A DNA stretch of 64,000 bases. It comes from CAWCBH01 sp963793785. GTDB lineage: Bacteria; Actinomycetota; Thermoleophilia; Solirubrobacterales; 70-9. The stretch spans positions 24,314 to 88,313 of the forward strand of contig CAWCBH010000005.1 of NCBI GenBank assembly GCA_963793785.1, read 5' to 3'. A program made the position numbers and the translations under genes. This document shows, one piece after another, positions 1 through 7,199 of the stretch; position 1 is the stretch's first letter, and the number at the start of each line of letters is the position of its first letter. The notes beneath the pieces were generated by a model that saw only the letters and a list, made by a program, of their open reading frames with translations, had not been told where the DNA came from and did not search any database.

Positions 1-78
1 TGCAGCGACGGCCGAGCCCAGCGCCAGCGTCGCGGTCAGGGCGAGGGTGGGGCCGAAACCGGCGCGCTGAACGGGCAT
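1..78 (-). CDS. N-terminus of an exported protein, cut by the window edge
   Basis: Reading leftwards from an ATG at 78-76 the frame stays open to base 1 and gives 26 residues. They start Met-Pro-Val-Gln-Arg and continue as a hydrophobic Ala/Leu/Thr stretch ending Ser-Ala-Val-Ala-Ala, which looks like a signal peptide. No good Shine-Dalgarno is visible upstream. The rest lies outside the window, so no function can be assigned. It is divergent from the gene starting at 176, so the 97 bases between them should hold both promoters, though I see no clear -35/-10 pair. Confidence 0.5.
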   Translation of the reverse strand, partial: MPVQRAGFGPTLALTATLALGSAVAA

Positions 79-175
79 CGGCAGGACGGGGACCTTATTC
101 GAGCGCTTCTGAAGGCTTGCGCCCAGGCTCCATAAGCGGGCAGGAACGCGGCCCGGGCGATGGAACCCGACCGGC

Positions 176-595
176 ATGAGACTGTTCAAGCGTCGTGAGA
201 CGGAAGGCCGGTACGGCAGTGACGGCCTTGCCGACGTGCTCTGGTGGGCACGCCCCACGGAGCAGCCCGAGGGTGGAACCGCGGCGGCCGAGGGAGAGGA
301 GCCCGAGGCCGGGGAGCACGCCCAGCCGATTCAGGTGCCCGAGCCCGAGGACACGGGCCCGGAGCAGATCCGCGTCGCCCGCACGCTGGTCATGTCCGAG
401 CCGGAGCTGACCGCCCTGCTGGCCTCCGATCCCCGCCTGCAGGGCGATGGATTGCGAGTCGAGCTGGTCGAGAAGGGGTTCGGTACCCGGATGGCGATCT
501 ACGCCACTCCGGAGAGTGGCTTCGCCGAGGCCGATCTCGAGGCGCTGCTGGACGACCTCGCCGAGCCTCAGAAGAGGCCTTTCACCAACTCCTGA
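176..595 (+). CDS. hypothetical protein, 139 aa
   Basis: I do not recognise this protein. It starts with a basic stretch (Met-Arg-Leu-Phe-Lys-Arg-Arg), passes through a Pro/Glu/Ala-rich acidic linker at about residues 35-65, and ends in a more regular segment (about 70-135) that could be a small alpha/beta domain. There is no signal peptide or membrane helix. It lies 20 bases upstream of the carboxyltransferase gene on the same strand and may be cotranscribed with it. Codon use (GC-rich third positions) supports real coding. The true carboxylase epsilon subunit is a different gene at 3430. The ATG start has only a weak ribosome-binding site. Confidence 0.55.
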   Translation: MRLFKRRETEGRYGSDGLADVLWWARPTEQPEGGTAAAEGEEPEAGEHAQPIQVPEPEDTGPEQIRVARTLVMSEPELTALLASDPRLQGDGLRVELVEKGFGTRMAIYATPESGFAEADLEALLDDLAEPQKRPFTNS

Positions 596-615
596 CGTAA
601 ATAGACTGCGTCTCG

Positions 616-2184
616 GTGCGCGAGCGCAACCCGACGACCCATGAGGAGAAGCTCGCCTACCTGCGTGAGCTGCGCGAGGCGGCGATCCACTCAGCTTCCG
701 ACGAGGCGGTGGAGAAGCAGCACGCCAAGGGCAAGCTGACCGCCCGCGAGCGGATCGAGAAGCTGCTCGACCCCGGCTCCTTCGAGGAGCTCGACACCTT
801 CGTCCGCCACCGCACCTACGAGTTCGAGATGCAGAAGCGGCGGCCCTGGGGGGACGCCGTCGTCACCGGCTACGGCACGATCGACGGCCGCACCGTCTTC
901 GTCTTCAGCCAGGACTTCACCGTCTTCGGGGGCTCGCTCGGCGAGGTGATGGCGGAGAAGATGTGCAAGGTGATGGACCTCGCCGCCCAGGTCGGCGCGC
1001 CGGTGATCGGGATCAACGACTCCGGCGGCGCCCGGATCCAGGAGGGCGTCGTCTCCCTGGGGGCCTACGGCGACGTCTTCGTCCGCAACGTCCAGTGCTC
1101 CGGGGTGATCCCGCAGATCAGCCTGATCATGGGGCCCTGCGCGGGCGGCGCCGTCTACTCGCCGGCGATGACCGACTTCATCTTCATGGTCAAGGAGACC
1201 TCGCACATGTTCATCACCGGCCCGGAGGTGATCAAGACCGTCACCGGCGAGGAGGTCGAGTTCGAGGAGCTGGGCGGCGCGATGAGCCACAACTCGAAGT
1301 CCGGCGTCGCCCACTTCGCCGCCGAGGACGAGGAGAGCTGTCTGGAGGACGTCCGCCACCTGATGAGCTTCCTGCCGCTAAACAACCTCGAGATGCCGCC
1401 GCGGGTCGAGCCCTACGACGACGCCGACCGCGAGGATCCCGAGCTCGACCACCTGATCCCCGACGACTCCTCGAAGCCCTACGACATGCGCGAGGTGATC
1501 TCCCGGGTCGTCGACGACGGCGAGTTCTTCGAGGTCCACGAGCACTTCGCCCGCAACATCGTCTGCGGCTTCTCCCGCCTCGACGGTTTTCCGATCGGCG
1601 TCGTCGGCAACCAGCCGATGCACCTCGCGGGGGTCCTCGACATCGAGTCCTCCGAGAAGGCGGCCCGGTTCGTCCGCACCTGTGACGCCTTCAACATCCC
1701 CCTGCTGACCTTCTGCGACGTGCCCGGCTTTCTGCCCGGAACGAGCCAGGAGTGGGGCGGGATCATCCGCCACGGCGCCAAGCTGCTCTACGCCTTCACC
1801 GAGGCCACGGTGCCGAAGCTGACAGTGGTCACGCGCAAGGCCTACGGCGGCGCCTACGACGTCATGAACTCCAAGCACATGCTGGCCGACTTCAACTTTG
1901 CCTGGCCGACCGCGGAGGTGGCGGTGATGGGTCCCGAGGGGGCGGTCAACATCATCTACCGCCGCGACATCGCCGCCTCGCCGACCCCCGACGAGCGCCG
2001 CCAGAAGCTGATCGACGACTACAAGGCCCACTTCGCCAATCCCTACTCCGCCGCCGAGCGCGGCTACATCGACGACGTGATCGAGCCCCGCCAGACCCGC
2101 CCGAAGCTGATCCGCGCCCTGCGGGCGCTGCAGACCAAGCGGGTCGAGCAGCCGAAGCGAAAGCACGGCAACATCCCGCTGTAA
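616..2184 (+). CDS. pccB: acyl-CoA carboxylase carboxyltransferase (beta) subunit, propionyl-CoA carboxylase type
   Basis: Transfers CO2 from carboxybiotin to acetyl-, propionyl- or longer acyl-CoA in the cytoplasm, feeding methylmalonyl-CoA or fatty-acid/mycolate-type precursors. The 522 aa match the usual family length. The N-terminal domain shows KLTARERIEKLLDPGSF, NDSGGARIQEG and the oxyanion-hole segment GPCAGGAVYSP. The C-terminal domain shows GGIIRHGAKLLYA, RKAYGGAYDVM and the MGPEGAVNI motif. The GTG start at 616 leaves 20 bases after the upstream hypothetical gene. Partners in this window are the biotin carboxylase/BCCP chain at 18394 and the epsilon-like protein at 3430, so the holoenzyme genes are scattered. 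Acyl-chain specificity cannot be read from sequence alone. A strong hairpin follows the stop. Confidence 0.95.
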   Translation: MRERNPTTHEEKLAYLRELREAAIHSASDEAVEKQHAKGKLTARERIEKLLDPGSFEELDTFVRHRTYEFEMQKRRPWGDAVVTGYGTIDGRTVFVFSQDFTVFGGSLGEVMAEKMCKVMDLAAQVGAPVIGINDSGGARIQEGVVSLGAYGDVFVRNVQCSGVIPQISLIMGPCAGGAVYSPAMTDFIFMVKETSHMFITGPEVIKTVTGEEVEFEELGGAMSHNSKSGVAHFAAEDEESCLEDVRHLMSFLPLNNLEMPPRVEPYDDADREDPELDHLIPDDSSKPYDMREVISRVVDDGEFFEVHEHFARNIVCGFSRLDGFPIGVVGNQPMHLAGVLDIESSEKAARFVRTCDAFNIPLLTFCDVPGFLPGTSQEWGGIIRHGAKLLYAFTEATVPKLTVVTRKAYGGAYDVMNSKHMLADFNFAWPTAEVAVMGPEGAVNIIYRRDIAASPTPDERRQKLIDDYKAHFANPYSAAERGYIDDVIEPRQTRPKLIRALRALQTKRVEQPKRKHGNIPL

Positions 2185-2207
2185 GCGCTGCGGGCGGCGG
2201 GTCCTGT

Positions 2208-2272
2208 CACGGCAGGGGACCCACCGGCCCTGCGGTAGCTAAAGCTTCCTCGGGCCGGTCCCCCCTGCCGTG
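2208..2272. terminator. strong hairpin downstream of pccB
   Basis: CACGGCAGGGGACC and the following CACCGGCCC (2208-2229) pair with GGGCCGGT and CCCCCCTGCCGTG (2252-2272), giving roughly 20 paired bases with a small bulge around a 22-base loop. It starts 24 bases after the pccB stop and has no U tract. This suits transcription termination or mRNA 3' protection between the convergent pccB and cyclodeaminase genes. Confidence 0.6.
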
Positions 2273-2310
2273 CCACCCACCGCAGATGCGCTCCCGCGGG
2301 ACGCTTCAGG

Positions 2311-2360
2311 TTCGGTGTGGCGCTTTACTCGCGTATACCGCGAGGTTTGCGCCACTCGGC
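2311..2360. repeat. nested-stem palindromic element, copy 1
   Basis: Outer arms GTGGCGC (2317-2323) and GCGCCAC (2349-2355) enclose internal-loop bases and inner arms CTCGCG (2328-2333) and CGCGAG (2339-2344) around a TATAC loop. The same architecture, with the same flanks TTCGGTGTGGCGC and CGCCACTC, returns at 31304-31350, and a simpler version occurs at 41363-41388. All copies sit in intergenic DNA next to gene 3' ends. Confidence 0.6.
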
Positions 2361-2448
2361 TGGGTGCGCCCTACCCAGCGGCCGGGGTGCGCCCTACCCA
2401 GCTTCCTTTCCGACCCGCCACTCGACCGGGGCGTGCCCTACCCAGCGG
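2361..2448. repeat. three direct repeats of a short hairpin-forming unit
   Basis: The unit GGGTGCGCCCTACCCAGC occurs at 2362-2379 and 2385-2402. A one-base-shorter variant, GGGGCGTGCCCTACCCAGCGG, occurs at about 2428-2448. Within the first copy CTGGGT and ACCCAG can pair around a 7-base loop. The array fills the space between the convergent pccB and cyclodeaminase genes. I see no open reading frame or promoter that explains it. Confidence 0.6.
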
Positions 2449-2459
2449 CAGTTTTCGGC

Positions 2460-3398
2460 CTAGAGCGACACTTGCGGCGCGTCGACCTCGCCCCGCTCCC
2501 AGGCGGCGAGCACGGCGGTGACGATTCCGAGGTCCTGGATCGCCAGGCCGGTGGAATCGAACAGGGTCGTCTCCTCGGCTGAGCCCCGCCCGGGCGAGTC
2601 CCCGTTCAGGACGGCTCCGATCTCGGTGACGTCGACTCGCCGCACGCCGCCGGCGGCAACCGAGGCGGCGATCTCGCCGCCGCCGCTCGCCTGCTCCCAC
2701 TCGTCGCAGAACAGACGGCAGCGGCGGATCGCCTCCCGCTCGACCTCCGTCTTGGCGGGGGAGTCGGCGCCGAGCACGGCAAGATGCTGACCGGGCAGCA
2801 GGTCCGCCGCCCGGATCACCGGCATCTCGCCCGGCGTACAGCTGACGACGATCGCCTGGCCGGCGGCCTGCTGTCGCGATCCCACCGTCCAGCCGAGCTC
2901 CTCCGCCAGCGCCTCCGCCGCCGCCGCCCGCGGGTCGTGGCAGACGCCGGGCCCGTAGCCCGCGGCGGCGAGGCAGCGAGCGGCCCAGGCGCCGTTGACA
3001 CCGCAGCCGATCAGGCCGACCTCCCGTGTCCCCTCCGGCGCCAGGACCTGCGCCGACACCGCCGCCGCCGCCCCGGTTCGTAGCCATGTGACCGAGCGGC
3101 AATCGACGATCGCGCGCTCGGCGCCGGTCTCGGCATCGGAGACGAAGATCGCTCCGGTCACGACCGGCAGCCCGCGCTCCGGGTTGTGGGGGAAGGAAGT
3201 CACCCACTTGACGATCGCCAAGCCGTCACCGCGCGCCGGCATGGCGCGAAAGTCCCCCGGCGGGCTGTCGAGGTAGACCTTTGCCGGCATTGTCCACTCG
3301 CCGTTGGCGTGGTGCTCGAAGGCGGTTCGCGTGCGCTCGATCGCCGCGGCCGGGGAGATCGCCGCCAGGACCGCGTCCTTGCCGATCACAGGGATCAC
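2460..3398 (-). CDS. ornithine cyclodeaminase/mu-crystallin family protein
   Basis: NAD(P)-dependent family that includes ornithine and alanine dehydrogenase/cyclodeaminases and imine reductases. The first ~110 residues form the substrate domain (AKVYLDSPPGDFRAMPAR, then KWVTSFPHNPERGLPVVTG). The Rossmann domain follows with GLIGCGVNGAWAARCL and a Cys-Thr-Pro segment (VVSCTPGEMPVI), and the family-typical DVTEIGAVLNGD and STGLAIQDLG lie near the C-terminus. An in-frame extension to about 3710 exists, but it would cover the divergent small gene at 3430. I therefore choose the GTG at 3398, which gives MIPVIGKDAVLAA and a normal length of 312 aa. The exact substrate is unknown. Confidence 0.85.
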   Translation of the reverse strand: MIPVIGKDAVLAAISPAAAIERTRTAFEHHANGEWTMPAKVYLDSPPGDFRAMPARGDGLAIVKWVTSFPHNPERGLPVVTGAIFVSDAETGAERAIVDCRSVTWLRTGAAAAVSAQVLAPEGTREVGLIGCGVNGAWAARCLAAAGYGPGVCHDPRAAAAEALAEELGWTVGSRQQAAGQAIVVSCTPGEMPVIRAADLLPGQHLAVLGADSPAKTEVEREAIRRCRLFCDEWEQASGGGEIAASVAAGGVRRVDVTEIGAVLNGDSPGRGSAEETTLFDSTGLAIQDLGIVTAVLAAWERGEVDAPQVSL

Positions 3399-3429
3399 AA
3401 ACCGGATTTCTACGGGGTACAGTCCGCCG

Positions 3430-3648
3430 GTGAGCAGCAACGGCCGCCGCCGACCACCGCGCCCGCGGATCGAGCTCGCTTCAACGGCGGCAACCCCCGA
3501 GGAGGCGGCGGCGATCGTCGCCGCGCTGGAGCGCTTCCTGGCCGAGACGGCTCCCGCGCCCAGCCCCGCTGCCGCCTTCAACCGCTGGCAGCGGGCGGCC
3601 CTGCAGGAGGGCGTCAACGCCCGGACGGGTCCTTTTCCGGCCGGGTAG
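3430..3648 (+). CDS. acyl-CoA carboxylase epsilon subunit-like protein, 72 aa
   Basis: Small actinobacterial protein that stabilises the alpha/beta acyl-CoA carboxylase complex. After a basic Arg/Pro-rich N-terminus it shows the family hallmark: a TPEEAAAIVAALERFL helix, an Ala/Pro linker, then FNRWQRAALQEGVNAR near the C-terminus, close to the W...AA..EG pattern of the AccE/PccE family. The frame is open further upstream, but the GTG at 3430 is the sensible start because it leaves a 31-base gap to the divergent cyclodeaminase start at 3398. It is separated from the beta gene (616) by the cyclodeaminase gene and lies far from the alpha gene (18394). The family call rests on the short pattern and on both partners being in the window. 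Confidence 0.75.
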   Translation: MSSNGRRRPPRPRIELASTAATPEEAAAIVAALERFLAETAPAPSPAAAFNRWQRAALQEGVNARTGPFPAG

Positions 3649-3757
3649 CAAGGCCGGTTTCCGGCCGCCCGCTTGATTCGCCTGGTCGATCCGGGATAGA
3701 ACAGGTACATCAGCCGGACAAACCCTGGGCCTCGGCGCCCGCGGAAGGAGGAGTGCA

Positions 3758-3967
3758 GTGGCAGTTGTGAAGATCATCGAGTTGGTCGGCAGCTCCAAGA
3801 CCTCGACCGACGATGCCGCCAAGCAGGCGCTTACCCAGGCGTCGGGGTCGCTGCGAAACATCCGCGCCGTCGACATCGTCTCGACCGGGATCCGTGGCGA
3901 GAACCTGGACGAGTACCGCGCCCACGTGCGGGTCGCGTTCCTGATCGAGGGCACAGACGTCGACTGA
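3758..3967 (+). CDS. dodecin family flavin-binding protein
   Basis: Dodecins form hollow dodecamers that store or buffer riboflavin, FMN or FAD, and sometimes CoA, in the cytoplasm. The 69 aa are the normal size, and the beta-alpha-beta-beta fold is evident: VVKIIELVGSSKTSTDDAA, a helix, SLRNIRAVDIVS, then a C-terminal strand YRAHVRVAFLIEG. The GTG start at 3758 is fixed by a good GGAAGGAGGAG ribosome-binding site just upstream. The rhodanese gene follows 30 bases downstream on the same strand, so the two may be cotranscribed. Confidence 0.9.
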   Translation: MAVVKIIELVGSSKTSTDDAAKQALTQASGSLRNIRAVDIVSTGIRGENLDEYRAHVRVAFLIEGTDVD

Positions 3968-3997
3968 GGCCCACCCCTGCGCCGCTAGATTGGAGGC

Positions 3998-4402
3998 GTG
4001 AGCGAGGAGGCCCAGGCCGCCGTCGATGAGATCGGGCCCGATCAGCTGAACGAGCTGCTGGAAGCGGGCGACGTGCAGCTGGTCGACGTCCGTACCCAGC
4101 ACGAGTGGGAGGCGGGGCATATCGCCGGCGCGGTCCACGTCGAGCTGAGCGAGCTGACGGCGAAGGCCGAGAACCTCGATCGCGACCGGCGGCTGGTCTT
4201 CTACTGCCGCGGCGGCAACCGCTCGGGGATGGCCGCGCAGGCCTTCGCCGAGGCGGGCTACCCTGCCGCGAAGCTCTCCGGCGGCATCAGCGCCTGGGCG
4301 GAGGATGGGCTGGCGCTGGAGCCCGAGGGCGGCTACGTCGCCGAATCGGGAGAGGCCGCGGCGGTGCTCGAGTCGCGGCGCCGAGCCGCCCGCGACGCCT
4401 GA
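3998..4402 (+). CDS. single-domain rhodanese-like sulfurtransferase
   Basis: Probably moves sulfane sulfur through a persulfide on its active-site cysteine. The 134 aa form one rhodanese domain: VQLVDVRTQHEWEAGHI near residue 30, then the catalytic loop FYCRGGNRSG at about residues 68-77, then GGISAWAEDGL. A Glu/Ala-rich tail follows. The GTG start at 3998 lies 30 bases after the dodecin gene. It sits directly upstream of the sulfate-assimilation genes, where handling of reduced sulfur would make sense, although a 100-base gap before 4503 may hold a separate promoter. Confidence 0.9.
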   Translation: MSEEAQAAVDEIGPDQLNELLEAGDVQLVDVRTQHEWEAGHIAGAVHVELSELTAKAENLDRDRRLVFYCRGGNRSGMAAQAFAEAGYPAAKLSGGISAWAEDGLALEPEGGYVAESGEAAAVLESRRRAARDA

Positions 4403-4502
4403 GCGGGCACAAACACCCAAATCCCGGTCAGATTTTGTACTATTGCAACGCGACGGCGCGGGATGCGCGTCGCCGATCCGATCATGCGGGAGATCAGCTG
4501 AC
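4403..4502 (+). promoter_or_regulatory. leader of the sulfate-assimilation cluster
   Basis: The 100 bases before the reductase gene contain an unusually A/T-rich block (CAGATTTTGTACTATTGC) with a possible -10 TACTAT. A GC hairpin follows, with GCGACGGCGC and GCGCGTCGC around GGGAT. The -35 is unclear. A regulated promoter for the sulfur genes is plausible, but no specific operator can be named. Confidence 0.35.
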
Positions 4503-6386
4503 ATGGAACCGGTCTCGGCGCCCCCCAAGGCGACTGACCTCGAGCAGGCGACAGCCGGCCTCAACCAGGCCGAAGGCAAGCCCCAGCGCGGCAAGGGCAG
4601 GCTCGGTTCGCTGGAGAACCCGGAGTCCTACGAGAACGTGCCCGGCCACGTGATCCCGATCCTCGAGCGCGAGTTCGACGATTTCGACAACGAGGCGGAG
4701 AAGTTCCTCGGCGGCCAGACCCCCGAGGATCAGTTCATCGGCTTCCGCCTCAAGCAGGGTGTCTACGGCCAGCGCCAGGCCGACGTGCAGATGATCCGCG
4801 TCAAGCTTCCGTTCGGCGGCGTCAGCCCCGAGCAGATGGAGGCCTTCGCGAGCGTCGTCGAGAGCTACGCGCCGCTGGTCAAGGGCCACATCACCACCCG
4901 CCAGAACATCCAGATCCACCATGTGCCCTTGCGCGACGCGGCGGCGGCGATTCGCGAGCTCTCCGACGCCGGCCTCTCCTCCCGGGAGGGCTGCGGCAAC
5001 ACGGTTCGCAACGTCACCGGCGACCCCTGGGCCGGCGTCGCCGAGGACGAGACCTTCGACCCGACTCCCTATGCGGCGGCCTACGTCCGCTACTTCGTCC
5101 GTCACCCGACGACGCAGCTGATGCCGCGCAAGATCAAGACCGCTTTCACAGGCTCCGACGAGGACCGGGCGATCACGGGCATCCACGACATCGGCTTCAT
5201 CGCCCGCGAGCGCGACGGGGTCAAGGGCTTCGAGCTGCGAGTCGGCGGCGGCACCTCGATCATGCCGCGGATCGCGCCGACCCTCTCGGAGTTCGTCACC
5301 GCCGACGACGGCGAGTACCTCAAGTACACCGAGGCGGCGCTGCGGATCTTCGACCGCCAGGAGTGGCTGCGGGTCAACCGCGCCCGGGCCCGGATCAAGG
5401 TCCTCGTCGACAAGGTCGGGATCGAGGCTTTCCGCGAGATGGTCGCCGAGGAGCTGGAAGGCGATTGGGTCGCCGAGCGCGATTTCGACGTCGAGCGGCT
5501 GCGCTTCGACGACGACGAGGAGGCCAACGCCCCGGCGTCGCCAACCACCCACGCCTCCCCCAACGGTGATCGCTCCGAGTTCGACGCCTTCCTGGCCGCC
5601 AACGTGCAGGCCCAGCGCCAGCAGGGCTTCTCGACGGTCGAGGTGAAGGTCACCCGTGGCGACCTCAGCCCGGCTCAGTTCCGCGGCCTGGCGGCGATCA
5701 TGCGCGAGTTCACCGGCGGCTATGCCCGCAGCACCGTGCAGCAGAATCTCGTCTTGCGCTGGGTGCGGGACGAGTCGCTCTACGACGTCTGGCAGCGCCT
5801 CCACGAGCTCGATCTCGGCGCCGTCGGCCCGCGCCAGGTCACCGACATCGTCTCCTGCCCGGGCACCGACAGCTGCAAGCTCGGCATCACCAGCTCGATG
5901 GGGGTCAACCGGGCGATCCAGGAGCGGCTCGAGGCGATGCAGATCACCGACCCTCTGACCAAGCGGGTCCACATCAAGATGAGCGGCTGCCCGAACGGCT
6001 GCAGCCAGCATCACATCGGCACGATCGGCTTCTACGGCGCCTCGCTGAAGATCGGCGACCGCCAGCTGCCCGCCTACATCCCCCACATCGGCGGTGGCTA
6101 CGAGGGCGGCGAGGTCGTCTACGGGGCGCGGCTGAAGTCTCGGCTGCCCGCCAAGCGCGTCCCCGAGGCGGTCGAGCGATGGCTGCGGCTTTACGAGGGC
6201 GAGCGCACCGACGGCGAGCACTTCAAGGCGTTCGCCGAGCGGGTCGGGAAGGAGCGCTTCGAAGCCGAGGTGAAGGACCTGACGCTGCCGGTCGAGTTCA
6301 GCCTCGAGACGATGCAGCAGTTCATCGACTGGGACCGCCACGATCCGTACAGGGTCGAGCGCGGCGAGGGCGAGTGCGCGATCTAG
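4503..6386 (+). CDS. sir: siroheme [4Fe-4S] sulfite/nitrite reductase (ferredoxin-type)
   Basis: Six-electron reductase of sulfite to sulfide (or nitrite to ammonia), built from two ferredoxin-like/siroheme half-domains. The 627 aa match NirA/Sir-type enzymes. The cluster ligands are visible as Cys-X5-Cys (CPGTDSC, about residues 452-458) and Cys-X3-Cys (GCPNGC, about 496-500). The N-terminal half shows the repeat motifs GHITTRQNIQIHHV and EGCGNTVRNVTGDP. The frame runs upstream of 4503, but the ATG there gives the expected N-terminus and has GGAG just upstream. The TAGTG overlap with the APS/PAPS reductase gene and the ATP sulfurylase/APS kinase genes downstream argue for sulfite rather than nitrite as substrate. 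Confidence 0.9.
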   Translation: MEPVSAPPKATDLEQATAGLNQAEGKPQRGKGRLGSLENPESYENVPGHVIPILEREFDDFDNEAEKFLGGQTPEDQFIGFRLKQGVYGQRQADVQMIRVKLPFGGVSPEQMEAFASVVESYAPLVKGHITTRQNIQIHHVPLRDAAAAIRELSDAGLSSREGCGNTVRNVTGDPWAGVAEDETFDPTPYAAAYVRYFVRHPTTQLMPRKIKTAFTGSDEDRAITGIHDIGFIARERDGVKGFELRVGGGTSIMPRIAPTLSEFVTADDGEYLKYTEAALRIFDRQEWLRVNRARARIKVLVDKVGIEAFREMVAEELEGDWVAERDFDVERLRFDDDEEANAPASPTTHASPNGDRSEFDAFLAANVQAQRQQGFSTVEVKVTRGDLSPAQFRGLAAIMREFTGGYARSTVQQNLVLRWVRDESLYDVWQRLHELDLGAVGPRQVTDIVSCPGTDSCKLGITSSMGVNRAIQERLEAMQITDPLTKRVHIKMSGCPNGCSQHHIGTIGFYGASLKIGDRQLPAYIPHIGGGYEGGEVVYGARLKSRLPAKRVPEAVERWLRLYEGERTDGEHFKAFAERVGKERFEAEVKDLTLPVEFSLETMQQFIDWDRHDPYRVERGEGECAI

Positions 6387-7099
6387 TGAAGCCGCCACCC
6401 GACACGATCACCGCACCGCCACTCGCCGAGATCGACCCGGAGGCGGTTGCTGCCGACCTCGAGGGGCGCACGGCCGCCGAGGCGATCGAGTGGATGCTCG
6501 GCGCCTTCGGCGAGAGCCATTACTTCGCCTGCTCGTTCCAGAAGACCAGTTCGGTGGTCCTCGACCTGGCGACGAAGGCCAATCCGGACGTTCGCTTCTT
6601 CTACCTCGACACCGACGTCCTCTTCCCGGAGACCTACGAGACCCGGGACCGGCTCGCCACCCACTTCGGGGTCGAGTTCGACCGATACCACAACATCACC
6701 ATCGACGAGCAGGCCGACCTCTACGGCGACGAGCTCTGGAAGCGCGACCCCGACTCCTGCTGCGGCCTGCGCAAGGTCGAGCCGATGCGCCGTGCCCTGG
6801 CGTCCGTCGACTGCTGGGTCTCCGGGATCCGCCGGGGCGACTCGAGCACCCGTTCGGGGGCTCCGAAGTTCGCCTGGGACAAGCGCTTTGGCCTCTGGAA
6901 GCTGAATCCCCTGGCCGACTGGACCGAGCGCGACGTCTGGAACTACATCCGCGAGCAGCGCATCCCCTACAACCCGCTCCACGATCGCGGCTACCCCTCG
7001 ATCGGCTGCACCCACTGCACCCAGCCCGTCGCTCCGGGCGCCTCGCCGCGCGACGGCCGCTGGGTCGGCACGGCGAAGTCGGAGTGCGGGATCAACTGA
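6386..7099 (+). CDS. cysH: APS/PAPS reductase with [4Fe-4S] cluster motif
   Basis: Reduces adenylyl-sulfate (or phosphoadenylyl-sulfate) to sulfite with thioredoxin or glutaredoxin. The nucleotide-binding loop reads CSFQKTSSVVLDL. The paired cysteines CCGLRK and GCTHCTQP are the ligands that mark the iron-sulfur, APS-preferring type of bacterial enzyme. The C-terminal SECGIN carries the catalytic cysteine. The GTG at 6386 overlaps the stop of the reductase gene (TAGTG); a GTG at 6374 is also possible. About 237 aa is normal. The product sulfite is the substrate of the preceding gene. Confidence 0.93.
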   Translation: MKPPPDTITAPPLAEIDPEAVAADLEGRTAAEAIEWMLGAFGESHYFACSFQKTSSVVLDLATKANPDVRFFYLDTDVLFPETYETRDRLATHFGVEFDRYHNITIDEQADLYGDELWKRDPDSCCGLRKVEPMRRALASVDCWVSGIRRGDSSTRSGAPKFAWDKRFGLWKLNPLADWTERDVWNYIREQRIPYNPLHDRGYPSIGCTHCTQPVAPGASPRDGRWVGTAKSECGIN

Positions 7100-7199
7100 C
7101 CGCCTGAGCGCGGCCCGAGATCTCCGCCGCGGTTGTTGCTCTATCCTCGCCCGCTGCTGTTTCGAACCTTCCCAGTCAACAAAGGCCTAAATCACCAGG

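Noticed and set aside
2185..2582. Open frames over the repeat-rich gap (plus-strand frames at about 2064-2582)
   Set aside because: Composition is Pro/Arg/Ala-rich and follows the hairpins and direct repeats; they run antisense to the cyclodeaminase gene.
3399..3710. N-terminal extension of the cyclodeaminase to about 3710
   Set aside because: The added residues are unlike the family and would overlap the divergent epsilon-like gene on the opposite strand.
4494..6398. Very long minus-strand frame of 634 codons opposite the sulfite reductase gene
   Set aside because: High-GC shadow frame: the sense protein has siroheme and iron-sulfur motifs, while the antisense product is Arg/Leu/Ala/Val-rich without domains.
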